Positions 1-5,899 of a DNA stretch of 7,521 nucleotides are shown piece after piece. Every line of letters starts with the position of its first letter. Position 1 is the first letter of the stretch. The stretch lies in NCBI GenBank assembly GCA_905479665.1, contig CAJQNM010000514.1, forward strand, positions 1 through 7,521, given 5' to 3'. The notes under the pieces were generated by a model. That model had not been told where the DNA came from. It saw nothing but the letters and a program-made list of their open reading frames with translations, and made no database searches. The translations under genes and the position numbers were made by a program. This DNA comes from an uncultured Saprospiraceae bacterium. Its GTDB lineage: Bacteria > Bacteroidota > Bacteroidia > Chitinophagales > Saprospiraceae.

Positions 1-1266
1 CTCATCAAAAAAAGCGCCCGCTTCCGCACGCAATATGATATCATACGCCTCGCTTGCAACCGTCTCTGGCAACCGTATCGGAACTGGCACTATTCCTACC
101 TGCTCAAAAAGCGCCAACGCTGCCTCAATATGATCACTCGCAGCCGTCGTGTCCTCCTTGAGCTCCTTCTGCAAAATGCCGACACGCATCTCTTGAGGTT
201 TCTTCTGTCTTGGATAAATAAAGGGTGCATCAATCAACGTTGGATCTTTGGGATCCAATCCCTGAATGGCATTGAATACAATTGCGCAGTCAGACGCGCT
301 ACGACAAATGGGGCCAACTTTATCCATGGACCATGACAAACTCATGCATCCATAACGGCTCACTCGACCATAGGTAGGTCTCAAACCAGTTACTCCATTG
401 CGGTTGCTTGGTGACGTGATCGAACCCAATGTCTCGGTACCGATCGAAAAGCCCACTAAACCAGCCGCAGTGGCAGATCCCGATCCTGCTGATGAACCAC
501 TGGCACCTTGCAGTGTGTCCCAGGGATTGCGAGTTCTGCCATCAAACCAGACATCTCCTCGGGCCAAGGCACCTGAGACCAGTTTTGCCACGAGGACAGC
601 TCCAGCCGCTTCAAATTTCGAAATGACGGTTGCCGTCTCATCGAGTATCTGATCGCGATAGGGCTCCGCTCCCCAAGTGGTCGGATACCCTGGGAGGGAA
701 AATAGATCTTTAATTCCATAAGGAATACCATGCAACAGACCACGATCTCTACCTTCGGCAAGTTCCTGATCAGCCCGATCGGCTTGAGCCAAAGCGTGAT
801 CTTCCAGTAGGGTGATCATGCAATGCAAGGCTGGATCGAATTTACGCAACCTGGCGATGTACATTTCCGTCAGCTGTCTCGAAGTCACTTGCCCCGAGCG
901 GAGCAAACTGGCAAGCTCAGGAATATGCAGAAATGCAATGGAATCAGCAGACAGGGGCAAATTATCTTGTGCTGTTGGAGCGGTAAAAGAGGAACTTCCC
1001 TTTGGCATCACAAAGCCCCGTGGGAAGACATTAAACTGCAAGGCCGGCATGACAGATTCCTCAATCGAAGTCTGGCGCATCGAATCAAACCCGGCACGAT
1101 TTCGCTCTAGATAGGGAGCGAGAGTATCCATTTTTTCTTTGTCAAAAGAAAGACCAATTAATTTTTGTGCCGCAGTCGCTTGTTGGTCGATTGTCTGAGA
1201 CTGTCTGCAGCTGACCAGCAGAAACGTCATGGCGCAGGAGACAAGTATTAAGATCCACTTTTGCAT
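1..1266 (-). CDS. Amidase-signature family amidase, lipoprotein, C-terminus cut off by window edge
   Basis: The reading frame is open from the ATG at 1266 to the left edge (422 residues, no stop). Seen: residues 1-20 form a lipoprotein signal with lipobox L17-V18-S19-C20, so the mature protein is probably lipid-anchored on the periplasmic or outer-membrane side. The amidase-signature core begins near residue 110. The Ser-cisSer-Lys triad is intact: K186 in GIPYGIKD, cis-Ser S258 in GSSAGS and nucleophile S282 in TLGSI. The spacings (72 and 24 residues) are close to those of fatty acid amide hydrolase. GLRPTYGRVS (294-303) is the usual core strand. Family knowledge: these enzymes hydrolyse C-N amide bonds and are usually 450-570 residues, so roughly the last quarter is missing. 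The signal peptide and the long linker argue against GatA of the tRNA amidotransferase. The lipobox decides the start. The substrate is unknown. The gene is transcribed divergently from the secreted protein at 1862. Confidence 0.93.
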   Translation of the reverse strand, partial: MQKWILILVSCAMTFLLVSCRQSQTIDQQATAAQKLIGLSFDKEKMDTLAPYLERNRAGFDSMRQTSIEESVMPALQFNVFPRGFVMPKGSSSFTAPTAQDNLPLSADSIAFLHIPELASLLRSGQVTSRQLTEMYIARLRKFDPALHCMITLLEDHALAQADRADQELAEGRDRGLLHGIPYGIKDLFSLPGYPTTWGAEPYRDQILDETATVISKFEAAGAVLVAKLVSGALARGDVWFDGRTRNPWDTLQGASGSSAGSGSATAAGLVGFSIGTETLGSITSPSNRNGVTGLRPTYGRVSRYGCMSLSWSMDKVGPICRSASDCAIVFNAIQGLDPKDPTLIDAPFIYPRQKKPQEMRVGILQKELKEDTTAASDHIEAALALFEQVGIVPVPIRLPETVASEAYDIILRAEAGAFFDE

Positions 1267-1300
1267 GATGACAAGGTATGTAATGCAGAGAGAATGATTA

Positions 1301-1333
1301 TTTTCTTTGGGAATATTCGTTTTCTTTGGGAAT
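1301..1333. repeat. Perfect 14-bp direct repeat upstream of the amidase gene
   Basis: TTTTCTTTGGGAAT occurs at 1301-1314 and again at 1320-1333, a 19-bp period. On the amidase strand this reads ATTCCCAAAGAAAA twice, 35-67 bp before the start codon, where a regulator or RNA polymerase could bind. The repeat is certain; a regulatory role is inference. I see no convincing TAnnTTTG box on the minus strand here. Confidence 0.6.
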
Positions 1334-1340
1334 CATCAGA

Positions 1341-1359
1341 CCGAGCAATAGATGCTCGG
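1341..1359. repeat. Perfect 7-bp inverted repeat (hairpin)
   Basis: CCGAGCA (1341-1347) and TGCTCGG (1353-1359) are exact reverse complements around a 5-base loop. There is no T-run on either side, so it is not a typical intrinsic terminator. It sits between the direct repeat of the amidase leader and the tandem repeat block. It may be an operator, an mRNA leader hairpin of the amidase transcript, or a small REP-like palindrome; the sequence does not decide. Confidence 0.5.
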
Positions 1360-1390
1360 CTACTCCACCTGTCACGAAACCGCATCCGCT

Positions 1391-1440
1391 TTCCTCTTCT
1401 TCCTCGCGAAGCTTTCCTCATTTTTCTCGCGAAGCTTCTT
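1391..1440. repeat. Tandem CGCGAAGCTT-containing units, left flank of repeat copy 1
   Basis: Two units carry CGCGAAGCTT at 1405-1414 and 1428-1437 (period 23 bp), each preceded by a pyrimidine-rich stretch such as TTCCTCTTCTTCCTCG. The same units flank the right side of the dispersed core at 1451-1523 and also follow its second copy at 3376-3448, so they belong to the same element. The region is strongly C/T-biased on the plus strand. Confidence 0.75.
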
Positions 1441-1450
1441 TTTCCTCCCT

Positions 1451-1523
1451 TCTGTTTCCCTCCCACCAAGGGGTTGAAACCGCCTTGGAATGAGGCTCGC
1501 CCACACCTATCTCACTTTTCCTC
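1451..1523. repeat. Dispersed repeat core, copy 1
   Basis: This 73-bp segment matches 3376-3448 in the same orientation with 5 mismatches; the inner 62 bp (1462-1523) have only 3. It contains a hairpin: CCAAGG (1467-1472) pairs with CCTTGG (1483-1488), extended by GGT/ACC across one bulged G to leave a four-base TGAA loop. No reading frame is kept open through both copies and their flanks, so I take it as non-coding. Two near-identical copies in 2 kb suggest a mobile or REP-like palindromic element with many genomic copies, but only two can be seen here. Confidence 0.8.
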
Positions 1524-1624
1524 TTCTTCCTCGCGAAGCTTTTCCTCCTCTTCCTCGCGAAGCTTCCTCTTTTTCCTCGAGAAGCTTTCCTCTTCTTCCT
1601 CGCGAAACTCCCTCATTTTCCTCC
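1520..1624. repeat. Tandem CGCGAAGCTT-containing units, right flank of repeat copy 1
   Basis: Four units follow the core. CGCGAAGCTT or a variant is at 1532-1541, 1556-1565, 1578-1587 (CGAGAAGCTT) and 1601-1610 (CGCGAAACTC). The periods are 24, 22 and 23 bp, separated by C/T-rich spacers. The last units are the most degenerate, as expected for an ageing tandem array edge. On the minus strand the array could encode only short Glu/Arg/Lys-rich peptides, which I do not regard as a gene. Confidence 0.78.
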
Positions 1625-1739
1625 AAAGACGAACTTAATATTAGATGTTTGTTTCGATTTTTAGAGCTAAGTTTAGCAGATATCTTATGCGAAATCCGTC
1701 CAGGCACTTATTTTAGGATACCCCAATAAAAGTGAAACC

Positions 1740-1747
1740 TATTTTTG
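1740..1747 (+). promoter_or_regulatory. Possible Bacteroidota -7 promoter box for the secreted protein gene
   Basis: TATTTTTG at 1740-1747 fits the TAnnTTTG consensus of the primary sigma factor of Bacteroidota exactly and would give a leader of roughly 105-110 bases before the ATG at 1862. No clear TTG-type -33 element stands upstream. A second near-match, TTAAACTTTG at 1806-1815, has one extra spacer base and would give a leader of about 40 bases. The box alone is weak evidence in AT-rich DNA. Confidence 0.25.
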
Positions 1748-1861
1748 ATTGGACTGACTGTGTTGCCGTGAAAACGTTAGGAAAATGTTACGGTAGTAAC
1801 CTATCTTAAACTTTGATCGATGTGCGAAGTCCAAACAACTAAATACCAAAAAATTAGAATC

Positions 1862-3082
1862 ATGAATTACATTAGATCAACTGCGAGTTTCACCATTGCA
1901 ACCATCCTGAGCATTTCTATTTTAATGGGTCAGGACGAATATTTTCAAACGGAAACAGGTCTTCCCGGCGATCATCTAAGCTTGGCCGCAGTCCTTGACC
2001 TGTTCAAAGAGGCTAAGTCATTAGAGTCCTTTGAAAAATTATTAAATCAAGAAGATAATAAGGTAAATAATCTGGATCTTGATCAAGACGGTCAGGTAGA
2101 TTATATCCGTGTTCAGGATTTTGTGGAAGACAACGCCCATGCTATTGTCTTGCAAGTGCCCCTGGATGAAAAGCAAGCACAGGACATTGCAGTCATAGAA
2201 ATAGAAAGCACAAAGGACGGAGAAGCGATATTACAAATCATTGGAGATGAGGATATTTATGGAGAAGCATGGATTGTAGAGCCTTTCAATGAAGTAGATA
2301 ATGGCCGGGGACCTAATTTCGAAGAGGACAAGGTTAGATTGGTCGTCAACGTTTGGGCATGGCCAACAGTGCGCTTTGTCTACAGACCTAATTACGTGGC
2401 TTGGGTTTCTCCCTGGAGATTTCACCATTATCCTCGCTGGTGGAGCCCATGGAGGCCCTCTGCTTGGACAGTATATTTCGGACATCATCACCATCACCAC
2501 CGTCATTTTCATGCGGTGCCCACACATCGAGTCTTCCATGCTCACCGAGTATATACCCCTCGAAGAAGGGCATCTTTATCAGTGCAGAGGAGACATCAAA
2601 CAAATATCAAGACCTACCGCGCCAATCCAAAAGTATCTCAGCGTAGTGCCGTTCGAACAACTAAGACAATCGAAAGAACCGGTCCAGCTGGCGGTAAGGT
2701 AACCGCAACTAAATCAACCACAGTAGCTGGGGCCCGCGGGAAGCAAGGACAGGATGCGATAGGAAAAAAATCTAAAACAACGGTGACTGCACAGGGACCG
2801 CGTGGTAATCAAGCTGCCGTAGAGAAAAATACAGCACAGGGTGCTGCAAAAGATAGAAACCATGCCGCAGCTGGAAAGAAAACAACCGTGCGAAAACAAG
2901 TGAAGGGAGCCGACGGAGCAAGTGCAAGCAGCAAGAAAACTACGAAGGCTGGCGTTCATCGATCGCCAGGAACTACAACCGCAGCTTCTTCGAAATCGAA
3001 AACGGTGAAGGTGAAGGGAAAAAAGGGTGCAAGAGCAGGAAAGAAAACGACCAAAAAGAAAACGACTAAGAGACGTCGCTAG
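1862..3082 (+). CDS. Secreted basic protein with EF-hand-like loop, Trp/His-rich middle and Lys/Ala-rich tail; function unknown
   Basis: I chose the ATG at 1862 (406 residues) rather than the in-frame ATG at 1820 because a signal peptide begins there: residues 1-23, hydrophobic core 11-22, likely cleavage before Q24. Residues 30-150 form a globular domain with a calcium-loop-like DLDQDGQVD (72-80), resembling EF-hand or dockerin loops, and a strand-rich region ending at GDEDIYGE (128-135). Residues 163-202 are aromatic, with nine Trp. Residues 208-217 are His-rich, including six consecutive His. From about 235 onward the chain is low-complexity and strongly basic (Lys, Arg, Ala, Thr, with GPAG and GPRG motifs), ending in KKTTKKKTTKRRR. 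I associate this architecture with uncharacterised Bacteroidota secreted proteins. The tail may bind polyanions (DNA, polysaccharide, cell surface); that is inference. The gene stands alone and is followed by a strong terminator. Confidence 0.9.
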   Translation: MNYIRSTASFTIATILSISILMGQDEYFQTETGLPGDHLSLAAVLDLFKEAKSLESFEKLLNQEDNKVNNLDLDQDGQVDYIRVQDFVEDNAHAIVLQVPLDEKQAQDIAVIEIESTKDGEAILQIIGDEDIYGEAWIVEPFNEVDNGRGPNFEEDKVRLVVNVWAWPTVRFVYRPNYVAWVSPWRFHHYPRWWSPWRPSAWTVYFGHHHHHHRHFHAVPTHRVFHAHRVYTPRRRASLSVQRRHQTNIKTYRANPKVSQRSAVRTTKTIERTGPAGGKVTATKSTTVAGARGKQGQDAIGKKSKTTVTAQGPRGNQAAVEKNTAQGAAKDRNHAAAGKKTTVRKQVKGADGASASSKKTTKAGVHRSPGTTTAASSKSKTVKVKGKKGARAGKKTTKKKTTKRRR

Positions 3083-3127
3083 AAAATACGCCTAAATCTA
3101 CAGGTCTTCCCATGCCTAGTTAAAGTT

Positions 3128-3163
3128 AAAAAAGTGTGTTGCTTGTAGTAACACACTTTTTTT
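3128..3163. terminator. Bidirectional intrinsic terminator between convergent genes
   Basis: A 13-bp perfect stem (3128-3140 with 3150-3162) encloses a 9-base loop. One arm starts with six A and the other ends in seven T, so a U-tract follows the GTGTGTT/AACACAC stem on either strand. It lies 45 bp after the stop codon of the secreted protein gene. It could also stop the leftward transcript of the oxidoreductase cluster, whose last stop codon is at 3512. Confidence 0.9.
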
Positions 3164-3375
3164 AGTCATGAACCCGATATCTCTCATCCTGTTGAGCTCC
3201 CTTTACCTAATTTGCTGGATCCACTTAAATCATCAAATTTTATTTCGGTCTTCTATATCGTAATGTCACAATCCTGCAAACTCCAGTAATTATGAGTAAG
3301 AGCATCCGGAATTTTTTTGAAGCGCAGACAGACTTCTACTCCACTCGCTGCAAAATCGCAGTACCAATCATCCCA
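3164..3375. other. Non-coding spacer, no recognised feature
   Basis: There is no start-to-stop frame with recognisable protein character and no RNA gene signature. On the minus strand, a frame entering from the repeat core stays open to a TAG at 3253-3255 and reads with ordinary-looking composition (EVCLRFKKIPDALTHNYWSL), so a decayed gene end cannot be excluded. The segment would form part of the 3' untranslated region of the oxidoreductase transcript if that transcript runs on to the terminator at 3128. Confidence 0.5.
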
Positions 3376-3448
3376 TCTGTTGCCCACCCACCAAGGGGTT
3401 GAAACCGCCTTGAATTGAGGCTCGCCCGCACCTATCTCACTTTTCCTC
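3376..3448. repeat. Dispersed repeat core, copy 2
   Basis: This is the second copy of the 73-bp core at 1451-1523, same orientation, 5 mismatches. The central hairpin is kept except that its outermost pair is lost (3413 is A instead of G). Similarity fades to the left of 3376, so this is the shared boundary of the two copies. Confidence 0.8.
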
Positions 3449-3505
3449 CTCTTCCTCGCGAAGCTTTCCTCTTCTTCCTCGCGAAGCTTTTCTCCATTTC
3501 CTCTT
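3449..3505. repeat. Tandem CGCGAAGCTT-containing units, right flank of repeat copy 2
   Basis: Two units follow the core, with CGCGAAGCTT at 3457-3466 and 3480-3489 (period 23 bp), followed by degenerate C/T-rich sequence running to within a few bases of the oxidoreductase stop codon (3512-3514). The order core then units is the same as in copy 1, but the array is shorter (two units against four) and there are no units on the left. Confidence 0.75.
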
Positions 3506-3511
3506 TCCCAC

Positions 3512-4846
3512 CTACACCTTCGGCTCCCATCCCTCCTCATACTCACGACTCCACAGCTTCATGGCTTCGTCATCATTGAGGATGTGGCCATTTGTCGGAT
3601 CGATATCGAGTGCACGTCCCGTACGATAGGCAATATTGCCGAGCTGGCAAAGCAAGGTACTTTTATGCCCACCTTCTATCGCGCTGCGTTGTATTTCACC
3701 TTCGCGAATGCCCTGCAAGAAATTGAGCACATGAGACGCGTCATAGGCTGCTCCCGGCCCTGCCAAATTACGCTGGTCGTGTTCAAGAGCATCGCCTGCG
3801 GTCACCTCCTTGATCAAACTTTGCTGGCTCTCATTGTCATAGATCTTGTATTCGTTACCGCTACCGATAATACAACTCCCCCCTTCGCCATGAAATATTG
3901 CACCAGCCGAATAACCGTAGAGGCTCATGCCGTTGCAACTGCGGCTCTCCCAGCTCATCGCTTTATTTTCTGCGAAAGTGAGATTTATCGTTTGAGTGTC
4001 GGGGGTCTCCCAATCATCTTGATAATGATAGCGCCCTCCACTTGAAACAACCCGATCTGGATAGTCCACCTGCATACCCCAGCGCATTAAATCTAGAAAG
4101 TGCGTGCCATTATTTAATGCTTCGCCGGTGCCCCAATCCCAAAACCAATGCCAGTTGTAGGGATGGATATTATCCTGAAAATCTCGGCGCGGTGCGGGGC
4201 CCTGCCAGAGATCAAAATTGAGATAGTCTGGCACGGCTGTTCTCTTTCCAATCCCGATGGACTCACGCGTATTACTGTACCAGCCCTTGGCAAAATAAAT
4301 GTTTCCGATAATTCCAGCGTGCAATTCCTCCATACACGCTTGCACATTGGACCAGGATCGTCGTTGGTTTCCCATCTGAACGATGCGATCATATTTTTTG
4401 GCGGCCTCCACGACAAGCTCCCCTTCTTGTGGGTTGTGACTACATGGCTTTTCAAGGTACACATGCTTGCCAGCCTGCATGGCCATGATTGCTGCCGGTG
4501 CATGCCAATGGTCGGGTGCCGCTACCACCAGTGCATCGAGTGTCGGGTCCTCAAGCACCCTACGTATATCTTGCTCAAGCCTTGGTTTCCGATCTTGCAG
4601 GGTCGCCAACTCCTTGCCGGTTTTTTCCATGTAGCGAGTATCAACATCACAGAGCCAAGACACCTCGCAGTCATCGCGGCTGGCAAATACTTTGGCCAGC
4701 GAATTTCCTCGATTTTGCATACCCATAATTGCAACTGTAATAAGTTGCGCTGGTTTCTTATTCTTCAAAATCACGAAGGGTGCTACAGAAAGAGCACTTG
4801 CAATCTTGGTGCCTTCATTTAAGAATTGACGACGATCGTAACGCAT
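3512..4846 (-). CDS. Gfo/Idh/MocA family oxidoreductase with twin-arginine leader (444 residues)
   Basis: Family knowledge: NAD(P)-dependent dehydrogenases of sugars, polyols or their derivatives; a few relatives use bound NAD for glycoside cleavage. Seen: leader DRRQFL (4-9) and a hydrophobic stretch to about residue 27 suggest Tat export. The Rossmann nucleotide site starts at VAIMGMQNRGN (38-48). APDHWHAPA (110-118) is the second conserved strand. EKP (132-134) carries the family catalytic Lys K133. WGTGEALNNGTHFLD (238-252) is the substrate-site helix with H249; N245 replaces the Asp found in many members, which I believe is normal for the large exported subfamily of Bacteroidota and Planctomycetota. 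The C-terminal domain (about 255-444) looks complete. It is the last gene of the leftward cluster, 61 bp after the preceding stop, and its own stop directly abuts the repeat block. The substrate is not determinable. Confidence 0.93.
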   Translation of the reverse strand: MRYDRRQFLNEGTKIASALSVAPFVILKNKKPAQLITVAIMGMQNRGNSLAKVFASRDDCEVSWLCDVDTRYMEKTGKELATLQDRKPRLEQDIRRVLEDPTLDALVVAAPDHWHAPAAIMAMQAGKHVYLEKPCSHNPQEGELVVEAAKKYDRIVQMGNQRRSWSNVQACMEELHAGIIGNIYFAKGWYSNTRESIGIGKRTAVPDYLNFDLWQGPAPRRDFQDNIHPYNWHWFWDWGTGEALNNGTHFLDLMRWGMQVDYPDRVVSSGGRYHYQDDWETPDTQTINLTFAENKAMSWESRSCNGMSLYGYSAGAIFHGEGGSCIIGSGNEYKIYDNESQQSLIKEVTAGDALEHDQRNLAGPGAAYDASHVLNFLQGIREGEIQRSAIEGGHKSTLLCQLGNIAYRTGRALDIDPTNGHILNDDEAMKLWSREYEEGWEPKV

Positions 4847-4897
4847 TTAATTAATAAATTAATAATTGTAATTAATTAATGGATAATTAATAATTAA
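4847..4897. promoter_or_regulatory. Almost pure A/T spacer before the second oxidoreductase gene
   Basis: Only three of these 51 bases are G or C (4868, 4881, 4882). The stretch is built from repeated ATTAAT/TTAAT blocks, with palindromes TTAATTAA at 4847-4854 and ATTAATTAAT at 4871-4880. Bacteroidota often use A/T-rich unstructured leaders in place of a Shine-Dalgarno sequence, and such a stretch could help ribosomes load at 4846 or hold a promoter. No specific box is clear. Confidence 0.4.
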
Positions 4898-4922
4898 TCA
4901 AGAGTGACTAGCGCACTCTTGA
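4898..4922 (-). terminator. 9-bp hairpin over the stop codon of the upstream oxidoreductase
   Basis: TCAAGAGTG (4898-4906) pairs perfectly with CACTCTTGA (4914-4922) around a 7-base loop that contains the TAG stop (4908-4910). Read on the transcribed strand, the stem is followed by TTAATTATTAATTAT. That is U-rich but not a pure U-tract, so it may be a weak terminator or attenuator, or a structure protecting the 3' end of the upstream message. It would lower expression of the last gene relative to the three before it. Confidence 0.45.
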
Positions 4923-5888
4923 CAGAGGTACGGAAACGCCTCCTTCATCTTTGCTCAAATCTGCGGCTTGCATGAAGGCGAATATTTCGAGTGTTTCTTC
5001 CGCTTCCACCGGAGGAACACCTGTACGGAAAAACTCAAGAATTTCTTTGACTAAATGTTCGTAGCCCTCGTAAATGCCGGCTTCACCAATACCTTCCGTT
5101 CCAAAGGCCGTCCCTCCATAACCCGTCTTCCCTCCACGCAGTCCGGTAAACGTCCCAATGCGCCCATCCTCCCAGGTACCGACAACGACATCTGTGTCTT
5201 CGGTGTGGGTACGCTGCACCGACAAACAACCCATACCCATCAGCGTAAATAGTGATTCTACTCCATGTACTCCGTACCAGAAGAGATCTGGGTGAGTCGG
5301 CTCCAGTTTTGCTGGAGAAAAGGTTGAAGCCCCAAGTATATCTCCAAGTGAGCCATTTTTGATGGCTGCCATCGATGGAGAGAAACGCAATGAGGATGAC
5401 GAGAAAATAGGTACCTCATGCTCTGCAGCCAATTGGAAAATCCGGGCTGCATCGGCATAACTCGCAGCGATGGGTTTGTCAATAAATAAGCGCTTGCCTG
5501 CTTTTATCACCATCTCTGCCTGCTCAAGGTGCAATCGGCCATCATTGGTTTCGAGCAGTACCGCGTCGACCTGCTCCAGCAGTGTCCCGATGGAGTCGCT
5601 AATCGTGACTCCCAGTTCGCGCATCTCCTGGGTATACCCCTCCATTCTGCTGACACTTGTTTCGATGTCCTTGCTGCCATGTGGATAGGCATGCGTAACT
5701 CGAAATCCGGTTCCATTGCCGTTTGGATCTTTACTATGGATGACCTTGGTAAATGCAATGGAATGCGAGGTATCTAACCCAATTACCCCAATCGATATAT
5801 CTTCTTCATTTTTTAGCATCAATGATCTACTTGAAAAAGCCAACGCACTCGCCTGACTTGTTCTTTTTATAAATTTTCTTCGATTCAT
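4908..5888 (-). CDS. Gfo/Idh/MocA family oxidoreductase, GLDTSH-type (326 residues)
   Basis: Seen: an N-terminal NRRKFI (2-7) resembles a twin-arginine motif, but the following hydrophobic stretch (11-24) is short, so export is uncertain. The Rossmann fold opens with ISIGVIGLDTSHS (31-43), where the usual GxGxxG is replaced by GLDTSH. DKP (137-139) replaces the common EKP and keeps the family Lys K138. WYGVHGVE (204-211) supplies the substrate-site His H208. TWEDGRIGTF (238-247) is a typical C-terminal-domain strand. At 326 residues it is near the compact family size. The start lies 11 bp after the stop of the SGAT-motif gene, so the two are surely co-transcribed. It shares fold but little sequence with the 3512-4846 neighbour, so it is not a recent duplicate. 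The substrate is unknown; the context suggests oxidation or isomerisation of a sugar-like compound. Confidence 0.9.
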   Translation of the reverse strand: MNRRKFIKRTSQASALAFSSRSLMLKNEEDISIGVIGLDTSHSIAFTKVIHSKDPNGNGTGFRVTHAYPHGSKDIETSVSRMEGYTQEMRELGVTISDSIGTLLEQVDAVLLETNDGRLHLEQAEMVIKAGKRLFIDKPIAASYADAARIFQLAAEHEVPIFSSSSLRFSPSMAAIKNGSLGDILGASTFSPAKLEPTHPDLFWYGVHGVESLFTLMGMGCLSVQRTHTEDTDVVVGTWEDGRIGTFTGLRGGKTGYGGTAFGTEGIGEAGIYEGYEHLVKEILEFFRTGVPPVEAEETLEIFAFMQAADLSKDEGGVSVPLSRVR

Positions 5889-5899
5889 CGCTCTTTTGT

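Noticed and set aside
1..1266. Assignment of the amidase as GatA of the tRNA amidotransferase
   Set aside because: The protein has a lipobox signal and about 90 extra residues before the amidase core, which do not fit a cytoplasmic GatA subunit.
1467..1489. GGTTGAAAC-containing repeat suggestive of a CRISPR repeat
   Set aside because: Only two copies 1.9 kb apart, with no regular spacers and no cas genes. The nearby tandem units are contiguous C/T-rich repeats without unique spacers.
1248..1729. Several overlapping open frames on both strands (Arg/Lys-rich or Ser/Phe-rich) across the tandem repeat block
   Set aside because: They are produced by the C/T-biased repeat units, which lack stops in several frames at once. 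They have no recognisable domain, and 1248-1266 overlaps the amidase signal peptide.
1820..1861. Upstream in-frame ATG for the secreted protein gene
   Set aside because: It would place 14 polar residues before a clear signal peptide that starts at the ATG at 1862; secreted relatives start directly with the leader.
2483..2500. Six-His codon run (mixed CAT/CAC) that looks like an engineered His tag
   Set aside because: It sits in the middle of a natural, otherwise His-rich segment of a chromosomal gene, with no vector sequence nearby and further His residues downstream.
3253..3546. 97-residue minus-strand open frame running through repeat copy 2, rich in Glu and Arg
   Set aside because: It starts inside the 3' end of the well-supported oxidoreductase gene in another frame. 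Most of it is repeat sequence, and the same frame is closed by a stop just beyond the core in copy 1, so it is not a consistent coding unit.
4148..4822. 224-residue plus-strand open frame opposite the large oxidoreductase gene
   Set aside because: It is the antisense shadow of a gene with full family motifs; its Cys/His/Ile-rich composition and lack of any domain argue against coding.
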